DNA of 64,000 nt, taken from the NCBI RefSeq assembly GCF_027570035.1, contig NZ_JAKMUU010000001.1, forward strand, positions 372,001 through 436,000, given 5' to 3'. This document shows positions 55,369-64,000 of this stretch, piece after piece. The notes below the pieces were generated by a model. It saw only the letters and a list, made by a program, of their open reading frames with translations, was not told where the DNA came from and did not search any database. How positions within the stretch are numbered: position 1 is the first letter of the stretch; every line of letters begins with the position of its first letter. This DNA is from Corynebacterium curieae (lineage in GTDB: Bacteria; Actinomycetota; Actinomycetes; Mycobacteriales; Mycobacteriaceae). The position numbers were made by a program, and so were the translations under genes.

Positions 55369-56679
55369 CTAGCTCTCCTCCAATCGGGCGCGGATGGCTT
55401 CGCCGTGGGCCGGAAGACGCTCGGCTTCGGCAAAAGCGATAACATGCGGGGCAATCTCCCCCAATGCGGCGCGGTCGTACGCGATGAGGTTGACTGGTCT
55501 TAAGAAGGTGTGGGTGGAAAGGCCACCAGAAAATCGCGCCGTACCAGAAGTAGGCAGCACGTGATTGGAACCGGCCGCATAATCGCCCAACGGCACCGGC
55601 GCGAAATCCCCTACAAAGATGGCACCCGCGTGCTTAATGCGCCCAGCCACTGCCTCGGGCTCAGCGGTGTGGATTTCAAGGTGCTCGACGGCATAAGCAT
55701 TGGCCACCGCGATGGCCACATCAAGGGAATCTACCAGCACGACGCCGGATTGCTGGCCGCCCAGTGCCTCGGCCGCCCGCTCCGCATTGGCGGTAGCACT
55801 ATAACGAGCTTCCACTTCCGCCTTGACGCGCAGGGCTAGGTTCTCCGATGCCGTAATGAGCACGCTCGCCGCCATAGGATCGTGCTCGGCCTGCGAGATG
55901 AGGTCATAAGCCACATACACCGGGTTAGCGGTGTCATCGGCGAGGATAGCGATTTCGGTCGGGCCGGCCTCTGCATCTGTGCCCACCACCCCACGCACCA
56001 AGCGCTTGGCGGCGGTTACGAAAATATTTCCCGGCCCCGTAATCATGTCCACCGGTGCGAGCTCGGCGTCATCATCGCCATAAGCCATCAGCGCTATGGC
56101 TTGGCCACCGCCCACGGCCCAGACCTCATCCACACCGAGCATCTGGCACACAGCCAGCACCGTCGGGTGCGGAAGACCACCGAATTCCTTCTGCGGCGGC
56201 GAGGCCACCACCAAGCTTTCGGCGCCGGCCTCTTGTGCCGGCACCGCGTTCATGATCACAGAAGAAGGATAGACCGCCTTTCCACCTGGCACGTATAACC
56301 CGACGCGCTCGATGGGACGGAATTCCTCCGTCACCGTGGCACCTGGCGCGAGCTCAGTAGTGTGTGCGGCCGGCTTTTGTTCGGCGTGTACCTTGCGCAC
56401 CCGCTTGATCGCCGCTTCGATGGCTTGGCGCGTTTGCGGATCCAGGCTGGCCGCGGCCTGGTCCAATTCTTCCTGGGGTACTCGCAGGTGAGCCGGGCGC
56501 ACGTCGTCGAAAAGCTCTCCGTATTCCAGCGCGGCCCTCGCACCTTCGTCTCGCACCCGATGAACCATCGGTGCTACCTTATCCACCACGGCAGCGACAT
56601 CGGTGCCACCGCGGGGCAGTACTCGCCGTAGATGCGCGGGGCGCAAATCTTGGCCGCGCAGATCGATGGTTCGAAGCAT
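55369..56679 (-). CDS. hisD: Histidinol dehydrogenase
   Basis: A 436-residue zinc enzyme catalysing the last two oxidations to histidine. Signature: [14 protein letters not shown] with [29 protein letters not shown], and [19 protein letters not shown] with HTFLRP. The length is standard. It is the first gene of the operon; AGAAGGGAG lies upstream of ATG 56679. The 113-base gap to the divergent YbjN-domain gene must hold the his promoter; no attenuator-like leader was seen. Confidence 0.97.
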   Translation of the reverse strand: MLRTIDLRGQDLRPAHLRRVLPRGGTDVAAVVDKVAPMVHRVRDEGARAALEYGELFDDVRPAHLRVPQEELDQAAASLDPQTRQAIEAAIKRVRKVHAEQKPAAHTTELAPGATVTEEFRPIERVGLYVPGGKAVYPSSVIMNAVPAQEAGAESLVVASPPQKEFGGLPHPTVLAVCQMLGVDEVWAVGGGQAIALMAYGDDDAELAPVDMITGPGNIFVTAAKRLVRGVVGTDAEAGPTEIAILADDTANPVYVAYDLISQAEHDPMAASVLITASENLALRVKAEVEARYSATANAERAAEALGGQQSGVVLVDSLDVAIAVANAYAVEHLEIHTAEPEAVAGRIKHAGAIFVGDFAPVPLGDYAAGSNHVLPTSGTARFSGGLSTHTFLRPVNLIAYDRAALGEIAPHVIAFAEAERLPAHGEAIRARLEES

Positions 56680-56804
56680 TCCCGGCTCCCTTCTCCATAG
56701 CGGATTCCTGTTATTAAACCAATATCCTAATGCCCAAATCCCAGCGAGGGGGCCGGTTTGGACGATAGACTCGGACCCAACGCAGCTTTAAGGTGGTGGC
56801 AGTG

Positions 56805-57701
56805 ATGAGCGAGAATGAACCCTCCCTTCTGCTCGCACATACCCATGCCATCGCCTGTGAGAATGGCATTTCCTGCTGGGCGCTACCTTCCGGCGAACTA
56901 CTGGTTCCGCATGCGGCCGGCGGCTCCACCTTCATATTTGTAGACCAGCTGGAAGAACCGGTACTCCACTTGCACACCAGCCCCCGCGGCGGCGTCGATT
57001 TCAGCGAGATTGCTGTTCTGACACACCTGGCTAATGAGTGGAATCATGACTGCCTCTCACCGGCCGTGGTAGTGGACTATGCCCAGCCCGAATGCGTGAG
57101 TATATCCGGCCACAGTTACCTGCCGGCCGATATTTCTCCCAGCCACGAGCAGCTCGCAGCATTCCTCTTGCCGGCACTGCGCAATGCGGAGGTTCTCATC
57201 GATCTGCTCGCCCAGTCCCACCCCGCACTCGTCCGCGAGGCGGCACCAGAGCTTGCCCCGCTTGCCAACGCCCCCTTAGAACCCTTCACCCTCGATAGCC
57301 TGGCCGAAATGCTGCCGCTCATTGGCATTCAGCGCTTTCAAAGCGACGGCACCACCGCCATTTATGCGTGGGTCAATGACGTCCTTTTTGCCTTCGCGCT
57401 CGATAATGGGCCCAGCCTCATCATCAAAGGCCATTGGGATCCTAGCTTAGAAGAAGCGGAATTTACCCGACTCTTCCTCATTTGCAACGATTGGAATCGC
57501 GCCCACCACGGCGCAGTCGCATTCTGCCATCACACCTCCGAAGGCCTGCAAGTGCGAATGGATGCCGCCACCATCACTGCTGCGGGTCTTACCCGGCCAC
57601 AGCTGTTTAGCGCCGTAGGCCGCGGGCTCAAACACATCCTGCACGGCATCGATGACATCGCGCGCGAAGTTACCGGCGCCTCCCCCGTGGAATGGCCTTA
57701 G
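56805..57701 (+). CDS. YbjN-domain protein, probably two tandem domains
   Basis: A 298-residue soluble protein. Two regions resemble the YbjN fold (type III secretion chaperone-like): about 10-115 with LTHLANEWNHDCLSPAVVVD, and about 165-285 with FTRLFLICNDWNRAHHGAVAF. The repeated Leu-x-x-x-x-Asn-x-x-Asn pattern is the family mark. Such proteins are common in corynebacteria, of unknown function. ATG 56805 follows an AAGG; in-frame GTG codons start at 56793. It is divergent from hisD, and convergent with the next gene with nine bases between. Confidence 0.78.
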   Translation: MSENEPSLLLAHTHAIACENGISCWALPSGELLVPHAAGGSTFIFVDQLEEPVLHLHTSPRGGVDFSEIAVLTHLANEWNHDCLSPAVVVDYAQPECVSISGHSYLPADISPSHEQLAAFLLPALRNAEVLIDLLAQSHPALVREAAPELAPLANAPLEPFTLDSLAEMLPLIGIQRFQSDGTTAIYAWVNDVLFAFALDNGPSLIIKGHWDPSLEEAEFTRLFLICNDWNRAHHGAVAFCHHTSEGLQVRMDAATITAAGLTRPQLFSAVGRGLKHILHGIDDIAREVTGASPVEWP

Positions 57702-57710
57702 TCGGGCTGG

Positions 57711-58223
57711 TTACCAATCCTCGTCGGCGCTGACAAAAGCCGTCGACCAATAGGCGAACATCGCCATGAAAGGTGCCACCGCCCAAGCAATCGCCGGGGA
57801 GAAATTCGGCGCAAACTCCACAACTTCCCCCGGGGTTTCCGGTGGATGCGTGGCCGTTACTCCGCCAAATACATAAAACGAGGCGGCACCTGCCAAGGCA
57901 CACACGCCGACCCACAAGAGCATCGACAAGCCACGCCCTTGCCTGCGCAGATATGCAATCAAACCAAGAAGCAGCCCCAACACCCCCGTGATGAGCGCAA
58001 AGGTTATAAAGGCGATGAACTGGGCATTGCCCATCGCATCAATGGCGTAGCCGCCATCGTCTACCTCGCGGCCTATAAGCGTCGGCCGGAAAAGCCCCCA
58101 CACCGCACCTGCTATGCCGTAGACCGCGAGCGCGCACGCGAGTAACCCCGCACCAAAACCAAGGGTGCGGGGTAACCGACGGCGGGAAAGAGACAACTTA
58201 GTTACAGAAGGTCCAGTTGCCAT
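57711..58223 (-). CDS. Unknown four-helix membrane protein (DUF2567-like)
   Basis: A 170-residue protein with four hydrophobic segments (about 20-45, 68-92, 98-120, 140-160). The loop RPTLIGREVDDGGYAIDAMG between helices 1 and 2 and the overall layout recall mycobacterial DUF2567 membrane proteins, though I cannot confirm it. Its ATG (58223) overlaps the preceding lipoprotein gene by 26 bases, so the two are coupled and probably act together. Confidence 0.72.
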   Translation of the reverse strand: MATGPSVTKLSLSRRRLPRTLGFGAGLLACALAVYGIAGAVWGLFRPTLIGREVDDGGYAIDAMGNAQFIAFITFALITGVLGLLLGLIAYLRRQGRGLSMLLWVGVCALAGAASFYVFGGVTATHPPETPGEVVEFAPNFSPAIAWAVAPFMAMFAYWSTAFVSADEDW

Positions 58224-58974
58224 TCTCGCGACGGAAACGGACGGTGGAAGTCTCGGTACCCTCGGAGTTGGACACGCTCACGGTAGCGGAAGCATCATCG
58301 CCATTGACTACCACGTCATTGACCGATTGCAGCTTGGTCGACTGCGGGATGGACTCCAACTGGCTTGCAAACTTTTCAATCTCGCCGTTGCCGCCACCCT
58401 GCTGGCGCATGGTGTTGGCGTATTCACCAAAGGACTGGTTTGGCAGGCTATCGACGTACTGCTGGTACTGGCTGAACTCCTTGGACTGCTCATCACGCAC
58501 CGCCTGGCAGGCATGCTGCGGCATGTAGTTGAAGTATTCCTTCACATTGTCAATCTCATGCTGACCGCGGACCAGCTGCTCGATGGCCTGCTTATCGGCA
58601 TCATTAGCGTTCTGGCCGCCTTCAATCGGCTTGATATCTTCTGCGCCCGCGAAAGGATCCTCGCCATTATTCAGCGGGTTGGCCATCTGGTCAGGCCCTT
58701 CGCCAGCACCGTCTTCGCCTTCTTGCCCCTCGTCATTCGCTGCGGCGTCCTTCTTCTCGCCGTCCTTCTTCTTTTCCTTATCTTTGTTCTTGTCCTTATC
58801 GGCGTCTTTGTCCTGGGACTTGTCTGCAGACTTATCCTCGGAAGACTTAGAGGCCGTGGTGGCGGCAGCCTTCTTAGAATCGTCGTTATCATCCGAACCG
58901 CACGCAGCCAGCGCCAAGGGGGCAACCAGCGCAACTGCGAGGAGGGACTTCTTTGCAGGGGTCAAAAAGGACAA
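58198..58974 (-). CDS. Lipoprotein with charged low-complexity linker
   Basis: A 258-residue secreted lipoprotein. The signal peptide ends in the lipobox LALAAC (Cys about 24), an Lgt substrate. Residues 27-100 are a highly charged Lys/Asp/Glu/Ala linker. The C-terminal 140 residues form a domain with two cysteines (HACQAV and the final FCN, probably a disulfide) and a cystatin/NTF2-like ending VSVSNSEGTETSTVRFRREN. This resembles DUF4878-type domains, an impression only. It overlaps the membrane-protein gene downstream. Confidence 0.83.
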   Translation of the reverse strand: MSFLTPAKKSLLAVALVAPLALAACGSDDNDDSKKAAATTASKSSEDKSADKSQDKDADKDKNKDKEKKKDGEKKDAAANDEGQEGEDGAGEGPDQMANPLNNGEDPFAGAEDIKPIEGGQNANDADKQAIEQLVRGQHEIDNVKEYFNYMPQHACQAVRDEQSKEFSQYQQYVDSLPNQSFGEYANTMRQQGGGNGEIEKFASQLESIPQSTKLQSVNDVVVNGDDASATVSVSNSEGTETSTVRFRRENGNWTFCN

Positions 58975-59125
58975 GGGAAAGCTCCTGAATCAATCTTGCG
59001 AATGTGAAGCCACCCCAAGGGCAGCTTCCTATTTGTCTTCGCAATACTAACAACCAGACGATGGAAATGACATTGAGACTCCATTAAAAGAACCTGTGAA
59101 CTACCATCGAGGCCAACCGAGCCCG

Positions 59126-59131
59126 TACAAT
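59126..59131 (+). promoter_or_regulatory. -10 hexamer of leaderless TetR promoter
   Basis: TACAAT seven bases before the GTG at 59139; supports a GTG start without a leader. Confidence 0.55.
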
Positions 59132-59138
59132 CGCCAGA

Positions 59139-59678
59139 GTGCAATTAAATCGCGAGAGTATTATCGACGCCGCTACTGCCCTGCTTGATGCCTATGGGCT
59201 TGGCGATGTCACCATGCGCCGCGTTGCCTCCTCCCTCGGCGTTGCCCCCGGTGCGCTCTACTGGCACATTGCCAATAAACAAGCCCTCATCGCTGCTCTA
59301 GCAGAAGATATTATTTCCCCCGTGTCTGGGGAGTCACTCGAAGAGCTCAGCCTCAATCTGCGCGATTTACTGCTCGCCCGCCGCGACGGCGCCGAGGTCG
59401 TCATTGCTGGCCTATCCCTGCCCCAGGCGCCTGCCTGGGACCGCCTCGTAGAGGCCTTTACCTCCGCTGCTGCCCGAAACACGCAGTCCGCTGGTAGCAC
59501 GCAGCGCGCTGCGGCCCTATCCGCCATTCATCTCGTACTCGGAGCCACGTTAATGGAACAATCCCAACGCCAGCTGGCGGATACCACCGGCGAAGCTTCT
59601 TCGGTGGACTACCGCGGAGACTTGATTCGCGGCGTACGCATTATTAACGCAGGACTTCAGCACGGCACCTCTGCCTAA
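59139..59678 (+). CDS. TetR family regulator upstream of glgX
   Basis: A 179-residue regulator. The helix-turn-helix is in VTMRRVASSLGVAPGALYWHIANKQ (in part, about 25-48), in a TetR domain of residues 4-50; the remainder is a short TetR C-terminal ligand domain. It begins at GTG 59139, seven bases after a TACAAT hexamer, with no ribosome site, so it is leaderless. glgX starts 21 bases downstream in the same direction, making control of glycogen debranching an obvious but untested idea. Confidence 0.9.
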   Translation: MQLNRESIIDAATALLDAYGLGDVTMRRVASSLGVAPGALYWHIANKQALIAALAEDIISPVSGESLEELSLNLRDLLLARRDGAEVVIAGLSLPQAPAWDRLVEAFTSAAARNTQSAGSTQRAAALSAIHLVLGATLMEQSQRQLADTTGEASSVDYRGDLIRGVRIINAGLQHGTSA

Positions 59679-59686
59679 AAAGTGGT

Positions 59687-59692
59687 TATGCT
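59687..59692 (+). promoter_or_regulatory. -10 hexamer deciding the glgX start
   Basis: TATGCT seven bases before ATG 59700; it overlaps the in-frame alternative starts at 59682 and 59688, which are therefore less likely. Confidence 0.4.
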
Positions 59693-59699
59693 CGTGGGC

Positions 59700-61898
59700 A
59701 TGAACACTTCCGCCATGGACGCAATCCCCACGCCCACCGAGCGCTACGGCCGCCAAATCTGGCCTGGCAAACCCACCCCACTGGGATCCACCTTTGATGG
59801 ATCCGGCACCAACTTCGCCCTTTTTTCGGAAGTAGCAGACAAAGTCGAGCTCTGTCTCATCGATAAGGAAGGCAACGAAGACCGCATCGAAATGTCTGAG
59901 GTAACTGCCCATGTGTGGCACATCTACCTCCCCAATGTCACCCCTGGGCAGCGCTACGGCTACCGCGTCTATGGCCCCTATGAACCAGAAAACGGCCTGC
60001 GCTGCGATCCCTCCAAGCTCCTTGTCGATCCCTATGCCCGCGCCTTCGACGGCGAATTCGACGGCGATGCCTCCCTGTACTCCTATGACATCCACGCCGA
60101 GGAACCCGGCACTGGCCGCAATGAGGAGGATTCGCTCGGCCACACCATGCTCTCCGTGGTCATTAACCCCTTCTTTGACTGGCGCAGCGACCACCGCCCC
60201 CATATTCCCGATAACGAAAAGGTCATCTACGAAACCCACGTTAAGGGCATGACCATGACCCACCCAGATGTGCCGGAAGAGCTGCGCGGCACCTACGCGG
60301 GCATGGCACACCCTGCCGTGATTGACTACTTCAAGGAGCTTGGCGTTACCACCGTCGAGCTCATGCCCGTCCACCAATTCCTGCAAGACGATCGTCTGCG
60401 CAACCTGGGCCTGCGCAACTACTGGGGCTATAACACCTTCGGCTTTTTCGCCCCGCACCATGACTACGCCTTTGCCAAGAAACCGGGCGAGGTGGTCTCT
60501 GAGTTTAAGACCATGGTCCGCGCCTTCCACGAGGCCGGCATCGAGGTCATCCTCGACGTGGTCTATAACCACACCGCCGAGGGCAACCACATGGGCCCGA
60601 CCATTGCCTTCCGCGGCATCGATAATGGCGCCTATTACCGCCTCGTCGAGGGCGATGAGGCCCACTACATGGACTACACCGGCACCGGCAATTCCCTCAA
60701 TGTCCGCCACCCGCACTCGCTGCAACTCATTATGGATTCGCTGCGCTACTGGGTCACGGAGATGCGCGTCGATGGCTTCCGCTTCGACTTGGCAGCGACC
60801 TTGGCGCGGGAGCTTGACGACGTCGACAAGCTCGCCACCTTCTTCGACCTAGTACAGCAAGACCCCATTGTTAGCCAGGTTAAGCTCATCGCCGAGCCCT
60901 GGGACATTGGCCATGATGGCTACCAGGTGGGTAACTTCCCGCCCATTTGGAGCGAATGGAACGGCAAGTACCGCGATACCGTGCGCGATTTCTGGCGCGG
61001 CGAGCCCGCTACCCTAGGTGAATTCGCCTCCCGTCTGACCGGCTCTTCGGATCTCTATGCCGATAATGACCGCCGCCCCACCGCCTCCATCAACTTCATC
61101 ACTGCCCACGATGGTTTTACACTGCGCGACCTCGTTTCCTATAACGACAAGCACAACGAGGCTAATGGCGAGGACAACCGCGACGGCGAGTCCTTCAACC
61201 GCTCCTGGAACTGCGGTGAAGAAGGCCCCACCGATAATGATGAAATCCGCAAGCTGCGCCGCCGCCAAGTGCGCAACTTCCTGACCACTCTCCTACTCTC
61301 CCAAGGCACTCCGATGCTTTCGCACGGCGATGAATTCGGCCGTACCCAAAACGGCAATAACAATGTCTACTGCCAAGACAACGAGCTGTCATGGATGGAC
61401 TGGTCCATGCTGGAGGAAGAGAAATCCGCCGCAATGCTGGGCTTTACCAAGCGCGTCCTGGCCATTCGCAACCACCACCCCGTATTCCGCCGCAAGCGCT
61501 TCCTCGCCGGCGGCCCGCTCGGCGCGGATGTCAAGGAACGCGATATCGCCTGGCTGGTTCCTTCGGGTCGCCTCATGACCCAGGACGATTGGGATCACGA
61601 TTTTGGCCGGGCACTCATGGTCTACCTCAATGGCAATGCCATCACGGAAACCACCTCCCGCGGCGAACGCATCACCGATGATTCCTTCATCATGATCTTC
61701 AACTCCCACGACGGCGAAATAGAGTTCACCCTGCCCACCAAGGATCTCGGCGCCACGTGGCGGCTGATGGTCGATACCGCCGATTCCGGTGGCTACCCCG
61801 CGGAGGAAACCCTCATTGAGGCAGAGGGTACGATCACGGTGCATCCGCGTTCAACGCTGATCTTGCGTCAGGTTGAACCGCCCGTTTTCGATTCCTAG
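59700..61898 (+). CDS. glgX: Glycogen debranching enzyme GlgX
   Basis: A 732-residue GH13 isoamylase-type debrancher that removes the short alpha-1,6 branches left by GlgP. The N-terminal CBM48-type domain (about 20-120) has FDGSGTNFALFSEVADKVEL. The catalytic barrel has DVVYNHTAEGN, the nucleophile Asp in VDGFRFDLAATL, the acid Glu in LIAEPWDIG and FITAHDGFTLRDLVSYNDKHN (in part). The start at 59700 is favoured by a -10 hexamer at leaderless spacing. A TetR gene precedes it; the exonuclease gene follows 13 bases later. Confidence 0.95.
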   Translation: MNTSAMDAIPTPTERYGRQIWPGKPTPLGSTFDGSGTNFALFSEVADKVELCLIDKEGNEDRIEMSEVTAHVWHIYLPNVTPGQRYGYRVYGPYEPENGLRCDPSKLLVDPYARAFDGEFDGDASLYSYDIHAEEPGTGRNEEDSLGHTMLSVVINPFFDWRSDHRPHIPDNEKVIYETHVKGMTMTHPDVPEELRGTYAGMAHPAVIDYFKELGVTTVELMPVHQFLQDDRLRNLGLRNYWGYNTFGFFAPHHDYAFAKKPGEVVSEFKTMVRAFHEAGIEVILDVVYNHTAEGNHMGPTIAFRGIDNGAYYRLVEGDEAHYMDYTGTGNSLNVRHPHSLQLIMDSLRYWVTEMRVDGFRFDLAATLARELDDVDKLATFFDLVQQDPIVSQVKLIAEPWDIGHDGYQVGNFPPIWSEWNGKYRDTVRDFWRGEPATLGEFASRLTGSSDLYADNDRRPTASINFITAHDGFTLRDLVSYNDKHNEANGEDNRDGESFNRSWNCGEEGPTDNDEIRKLRRRQVRNFLTTLLLSQGTPMLSHGDEFGRTQNGNNNVYCQDNELSWMDWSMLEEEKSAAMLGFTKRVLAIRNHHPVFRRKRFLAGGPLGADVKERDIAWLVPSGRLMTQDDWDHDFGRALMVYLNGNAITETTSRGERITDDSFIMIFNSHDGEIEFTLPTKDLGATWRLMVDTADSGGYPAEETLIEAEGTITVHPRSTLILRQVEPPVFDS

Positions 61899-61911
61899 AG
61901 AAAGGCCCCTC

Positions 61912-63243
61912 GTGTCATTTCCCGCGCACGGCGCACTCATCGATGTCACAGCGGATAAACTCGTGCTCCACCGCACCCTGCTGGCAACCAGCCTCGGCGC
62001 CCCCGCCACGCAGGACATTCCGCTTGATTCCATCGGCACCGTGTGCGTGAATGAACCGACCGCCACTGGCTTTGGCACCCTCGATCTTGGCGCCGCCGGC
62101 TCCATCGCCTTCGCCCCGCACCAAGACCCGCAGGCCGTCGCCCGCGCCATCGCCGCCGCCCAGCGCGGCGAAGCCCCCTCTTCCGCCACCACCATTCCCG
62201 GCCTCGATTTCACCGCCGTGGACGTGGAAACGGCCAACGATAACTGGGGCTCTATCTGCCAAATCGGCGCGGTGCGCTTCCGCGACGGCCAAGAGACCGA
62301 CTCCCGCTCTTGGCTGTGCGCTCCTCCACCAGGCCTCGAGCACTTTGCGGATATCAACGTCTCCATCCACGGCATTACCGCGAGCGATGTGGAAGGGGCG
62401 CCGGCTTTTGCCGACGCCGCCAAGGAGCTCTTCGATTTCCTCGGCGGCGACGTCCTTGTCGCGCACAATGTCCAGTTCGACTCCACCGCACTGCGTTCCG
62501 GCCTGCTCACCGCCGGCGCCGATGTGCCCACCGTCCCGCTGGCGTGCTCGCTTGCTCTGGCCCGCGATGCGTCCAAGACAAAGGTAATTTCGGTGCGAAA
62601 CCACAAACTGCCCACCGTAGCGGCCCACCTATCCGCGCCAGACTTCAACCACCACGACGCCACCGAGGACGCCCGCGCGGCCGGCGAAATCATCGCCCGC
62701 TTGGCCGAGCGCTTTGGACACACCGGCAGCATCCGCGACCTTTTCACCGCCCGCGAATTCACCTTGGGCCGTCTCGACGCCGCGGCCATCCTGCCCGTCC
62801 TGCGCGCCCACACTGCCCCCACCTCCGGCGCGGACCTCGGCACGGGTACCGATTTCCGTGACCAGACCCGCGCAGCCGGTGCCAAGAAAAAGAAGCCCAG
62901 CGGCCCTGCCCCCTGGCAGGCCGTCGCCACGCCGGACACTATCCCGGAGCCCAACCCAGACGCCGACCCAGAAGGCGCGCTCTACGGACAGCATGTCACC
63001 CTCACCGGTGATTTTGAGCCCTATGATAAGGGTGTACTCTGGCAGGGCATCGCCGAGCGCGGCGCCCAGGTAGCCAAGAACGTCACCAAAAAGACCACAC
63101 TGCTCATCGTGGGCGAATGGGCAAAGAAGACCTCCAAGGAAAAGCGCGCGGAAGAACTGCAGGCCAAGGGCCAAGAGATCGATATTTGGCCCGCCGATAA
63201 ACTCTTTGCCGAGCTCCAGCTCGATACCGAGCCGCCCTTTTAG
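61912..63243 (+). CDS. DEDDh exonuclease with C-terminal BRCT domain
   Basis: A 443-residue protein combining a DnaQ-like 3'-5' exonuclease and a BRCT domain. After an N-terminal region of about 100 residues, Exo I is FTAVDVETANDNWGSICQIG (Asp, Glu), Exo II is HNVQFDSTALR (Asp), and Exo III is HHDATEDARAAGEII (His, Asp). A basic linker leads to the BRCT domain (HVTLTGDFEPYDKGVLW onward, about residues 362-438). It resembles actinobacterial polymerase III epsilon-like proteins used in repair. GTG 61912 is chosen since GAGAAAGG lies before it; the frame is open from 61873. Confidence 0.9.
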   Translation: MSFPAHGALIDVTADKLVLHRTLLATSLGAPATQDIPLDSIGTVCVNEPTATGFGTLDLGAAGSIAFAPHQDPQAVARAIAAAQRGEAPSSATTIPGLDFTAVDVETANDNWGSICQIGAVRFRDGQETDSRSWLCAPPPGLEHFADINVSIHGITASDVEGAPAFADAAKELFDFLGGDVLVAHNVQFDSTALRSGLLTAGADVPTVPLACSLALARDASKTKVISVRNHKLPTVAAHLSAPDFNHHDATEDARAAGEIIARLAERFGHTGSIRDLFTAREFTLGRLDAAAILPVLRAHTAPTSGADLGTGTDFRDQTRAAGAKKKKPSGPAPWQAVATPDTIPEPNPDADPEGALYGQHVTLTGDFEPYDKGVLWQGIAERGAQVAKNVTKKTTLLIVGEWAKKTSKEKRAEELQAKGQEIDIWPADKLFAELQLDTEPPF

Positions 63244-63320
63244 GCTTTCCCGGGAACCAAACGGCAGTTTCTCCAGTCCAATATAGGCGACCACTTCCTA
63301 CCGCTTCTGGAGAACCCGCC

Positions 63321-63938
63321 GTGACCGTCGCCCTGCGCCCGCCTCGCCCCACCACTGCAAACCTGCTGCCGGCCCTCTTCGCCCGCTCGTGGCTGAAAGA
63401 ACAGCGGCTTTCTGACGACGGCTTTTGCGACTCCCTCGCCACCATCCAGCTCTCCCCCAGCCTGTCCATGGCGCTCGTCTTTCCCGGCAAGCAAACCTTT
63501 CGCCGGCTCAGTCACCGCGGCCTCGCCGACATGGATGTCTCCGCGCGCCGTGCGTGGAACCACGCCTCGCATAACCTGCAGCGCGCCGCCCTCGATTCGC
63601 AAGGACTGCGCTTTTGGACCCGTCCTGCGGCCTGCGAGCTTCCCTCCGCCGCCCGTTTCGGCGGCCTGCAGGTCCGCTCCCACGGCGCGCCAATTTCCTC
63701 TTGGATTGCCCACCCAGAAACCTTCACCGTGCTGGACAAGCACATGCGTCGCCTGCTGCGTTCCCACTCGCTGACCTACCTGGTGCCGGACTCCGCCACG
63801 CTCTTTGCCTTTGCGCACCTGCCGGATCCCTATGCCCGCCGGCTGGCTGCCGACGCCGTCGCGCGCGTGCCGCGCCATCGCACTGTGCTCCACCCACGCC
63901 CGCTAGTATGGTCTAACGGATTCCCGCGGGAGTTATGA
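63321..63938 (+). CDS. Unknown 205-residue protein
   Basis: I do not recognise this protein. It is basic, Arg/Ala/Pro-rich and soluble, starting at GTG 63321. It contains LSMALVFPGKQTFRRLSHRGLAD (in part) and a conserved-looking HPETFTVLDKHMRRLL about two thirds along, and ends in LVWSNGFPREL. It follows the exonuclease gene by 77 bases and is followed 10 bases later by another gene with a strong ribosome site, so it is probably in the same unit. Confidence 0.7.
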   Translation: MTVALRPPRPTTANLLPALFARSWLKEQRLSDDGFCDSLATIQLSPSLSMALVFPGKQTFRRLSHRGLADMDVSARRAWNHASHNLQRAALDSQGLRFWTRPAACELPSAARFGGLQVRSHGAPISSWIAHPETFTVLDKHMRRLLRSHSLTYLVPDSATLFAFAHLPDPYARRLAADAVARVPRHRTVLHPRPLVWSNGFPREL

Positions 63939-63948
63939 AAGGAGCACT

Positions 63949-64000
63949 ATGCCGGAAAGTAGGATGTCGCGGCTGAGCAATCAGTACCATGACTGGGCGC
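63949..64000 (+). CDS. Start of an unassigned gene, cut by the window edge
   Basis: ATG 63949 is preceded by AAAGGAG five bases upstream, a perfect ribosome-binding site. The 17 visible codons read MPESRMSRLSNQYHDWA. Too little is present to assign a family. In C. glutamicum a methyltransferase gene lies downstream of glgX, but I cannot tie this N-terminus to it. Confidence 0.6.
   Translation, partial: MPESRMSRLSNQYHDWA

Overview
The window is chromosomal DNA of a Corynebacterium (Actinobacteria, Mycobacteriales). The evidence is gene order: comM-yraN-DUF2469-rnhB-lepB-rplS, rimM-trmD, rpsP-ffh-glnD-glnK-ftsY-smc-acyP, mutM-rnc-DUF177-sepIVA, gdhA, glgP-pyk-lgt, the his cluster and glgX all follow the layout known from C. 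glutamicum, and partly from Mycobacterium. A mycobacterial-type FtsY, a SepIVA homologue, an Ala/Glu-tailed S16 and frequent leaderless genes agree with this. I cannot name the species from sequence reading alone. I see no tRNA, rRNA, CRISPR array, insertion sequence, prophage or att site; this is almost entirely core chromosome.

Region by region. 1-8839 is mostly minus strand: start of comM, yraN, DUF2469, rnhB, two tandem signal peptidases (lepB2, lepB1), rplS, tex, a Ser/Gly-rich membrane protein, a small unknown protein, trmD and rimM. 8948-13433 holds a cupin and a TetR regulator (+), rpsP (-) and a large acyltransferase-3/SGNH protein (+). 13566-31939 (-) holds ffh, glnD, glnK, a six-gene Mrp Na+/H+ antiporter operon (mnhACDEFG), ftsY, smc, acyP and an Ala/Na+ symporter. 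31993-37413 (-) holds mutM-rnc-DUF177, sepIVA and gdhA, with an unknown membrane protein inserted on the + strand. 37613-42820 holds glycerate kinase, an M20 amidohydrolase and glycogen phosphorylase (+), with one unknown minus gene. 42895-46131 (-) is alkaline phosphatase and pyruvate kinase. 46288-56679 (-) is a compact histidine supercluster: hisD-hisC-hisB, a 55-residue membrane protein, an MFS transporter, hisH-hisA-impA-hisF-hisI, a trp-region membrane protein, a TrpC-like protein and lgt. 56805-64000 holds a YbjN-domain protein, a lipoprotein/membrane-protein pair, a TetR regulator, glgX, a DEDDh exonuclease with a BRCT domain, an unknown gene and the start of another gene.

How the genes work together. 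Protein export and lipoprotein handling are represented by ffh, ftsY, lepB1/2 and lgt. Nitrogen sensing and assimilation are represented by glnK, glnD and gdhA. Ribosome and tRNA maturation are represented by rplS, rimM, trmD, rpsP and rnc. Glycogen breakdown uses glgP and glgX, feeding glycolysis (pyk). Histidine synthesis is complete for hisD, C, B, H, A, F and I; hisG and hisE are not in the window.

Points worth most attention: (i) the Mrp antiporter operon occupies the place between glnK and ftsY where C. glutamicum has amtB; (ii) the TrpC-like protein next to hisI and lgt lacks the catalytic lysine and a key serine of indole-glycerol-phosphate synthase; (iii) a previously overlookable 55-aa two-helix membrane protein is translationally coupled to the MFS transporter inside the his operon; (iv) about a dozen genes show a -10 hexamer 6-8 bases before the start codon, the mark of leaderless mRNAs, which also fixes several start sites; (v) several well-formed palindromes sit in promoter regions (ffh, mnhA, the symporter gene). 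I did not find a wholly new multi-gene defence or biosynthetic system.
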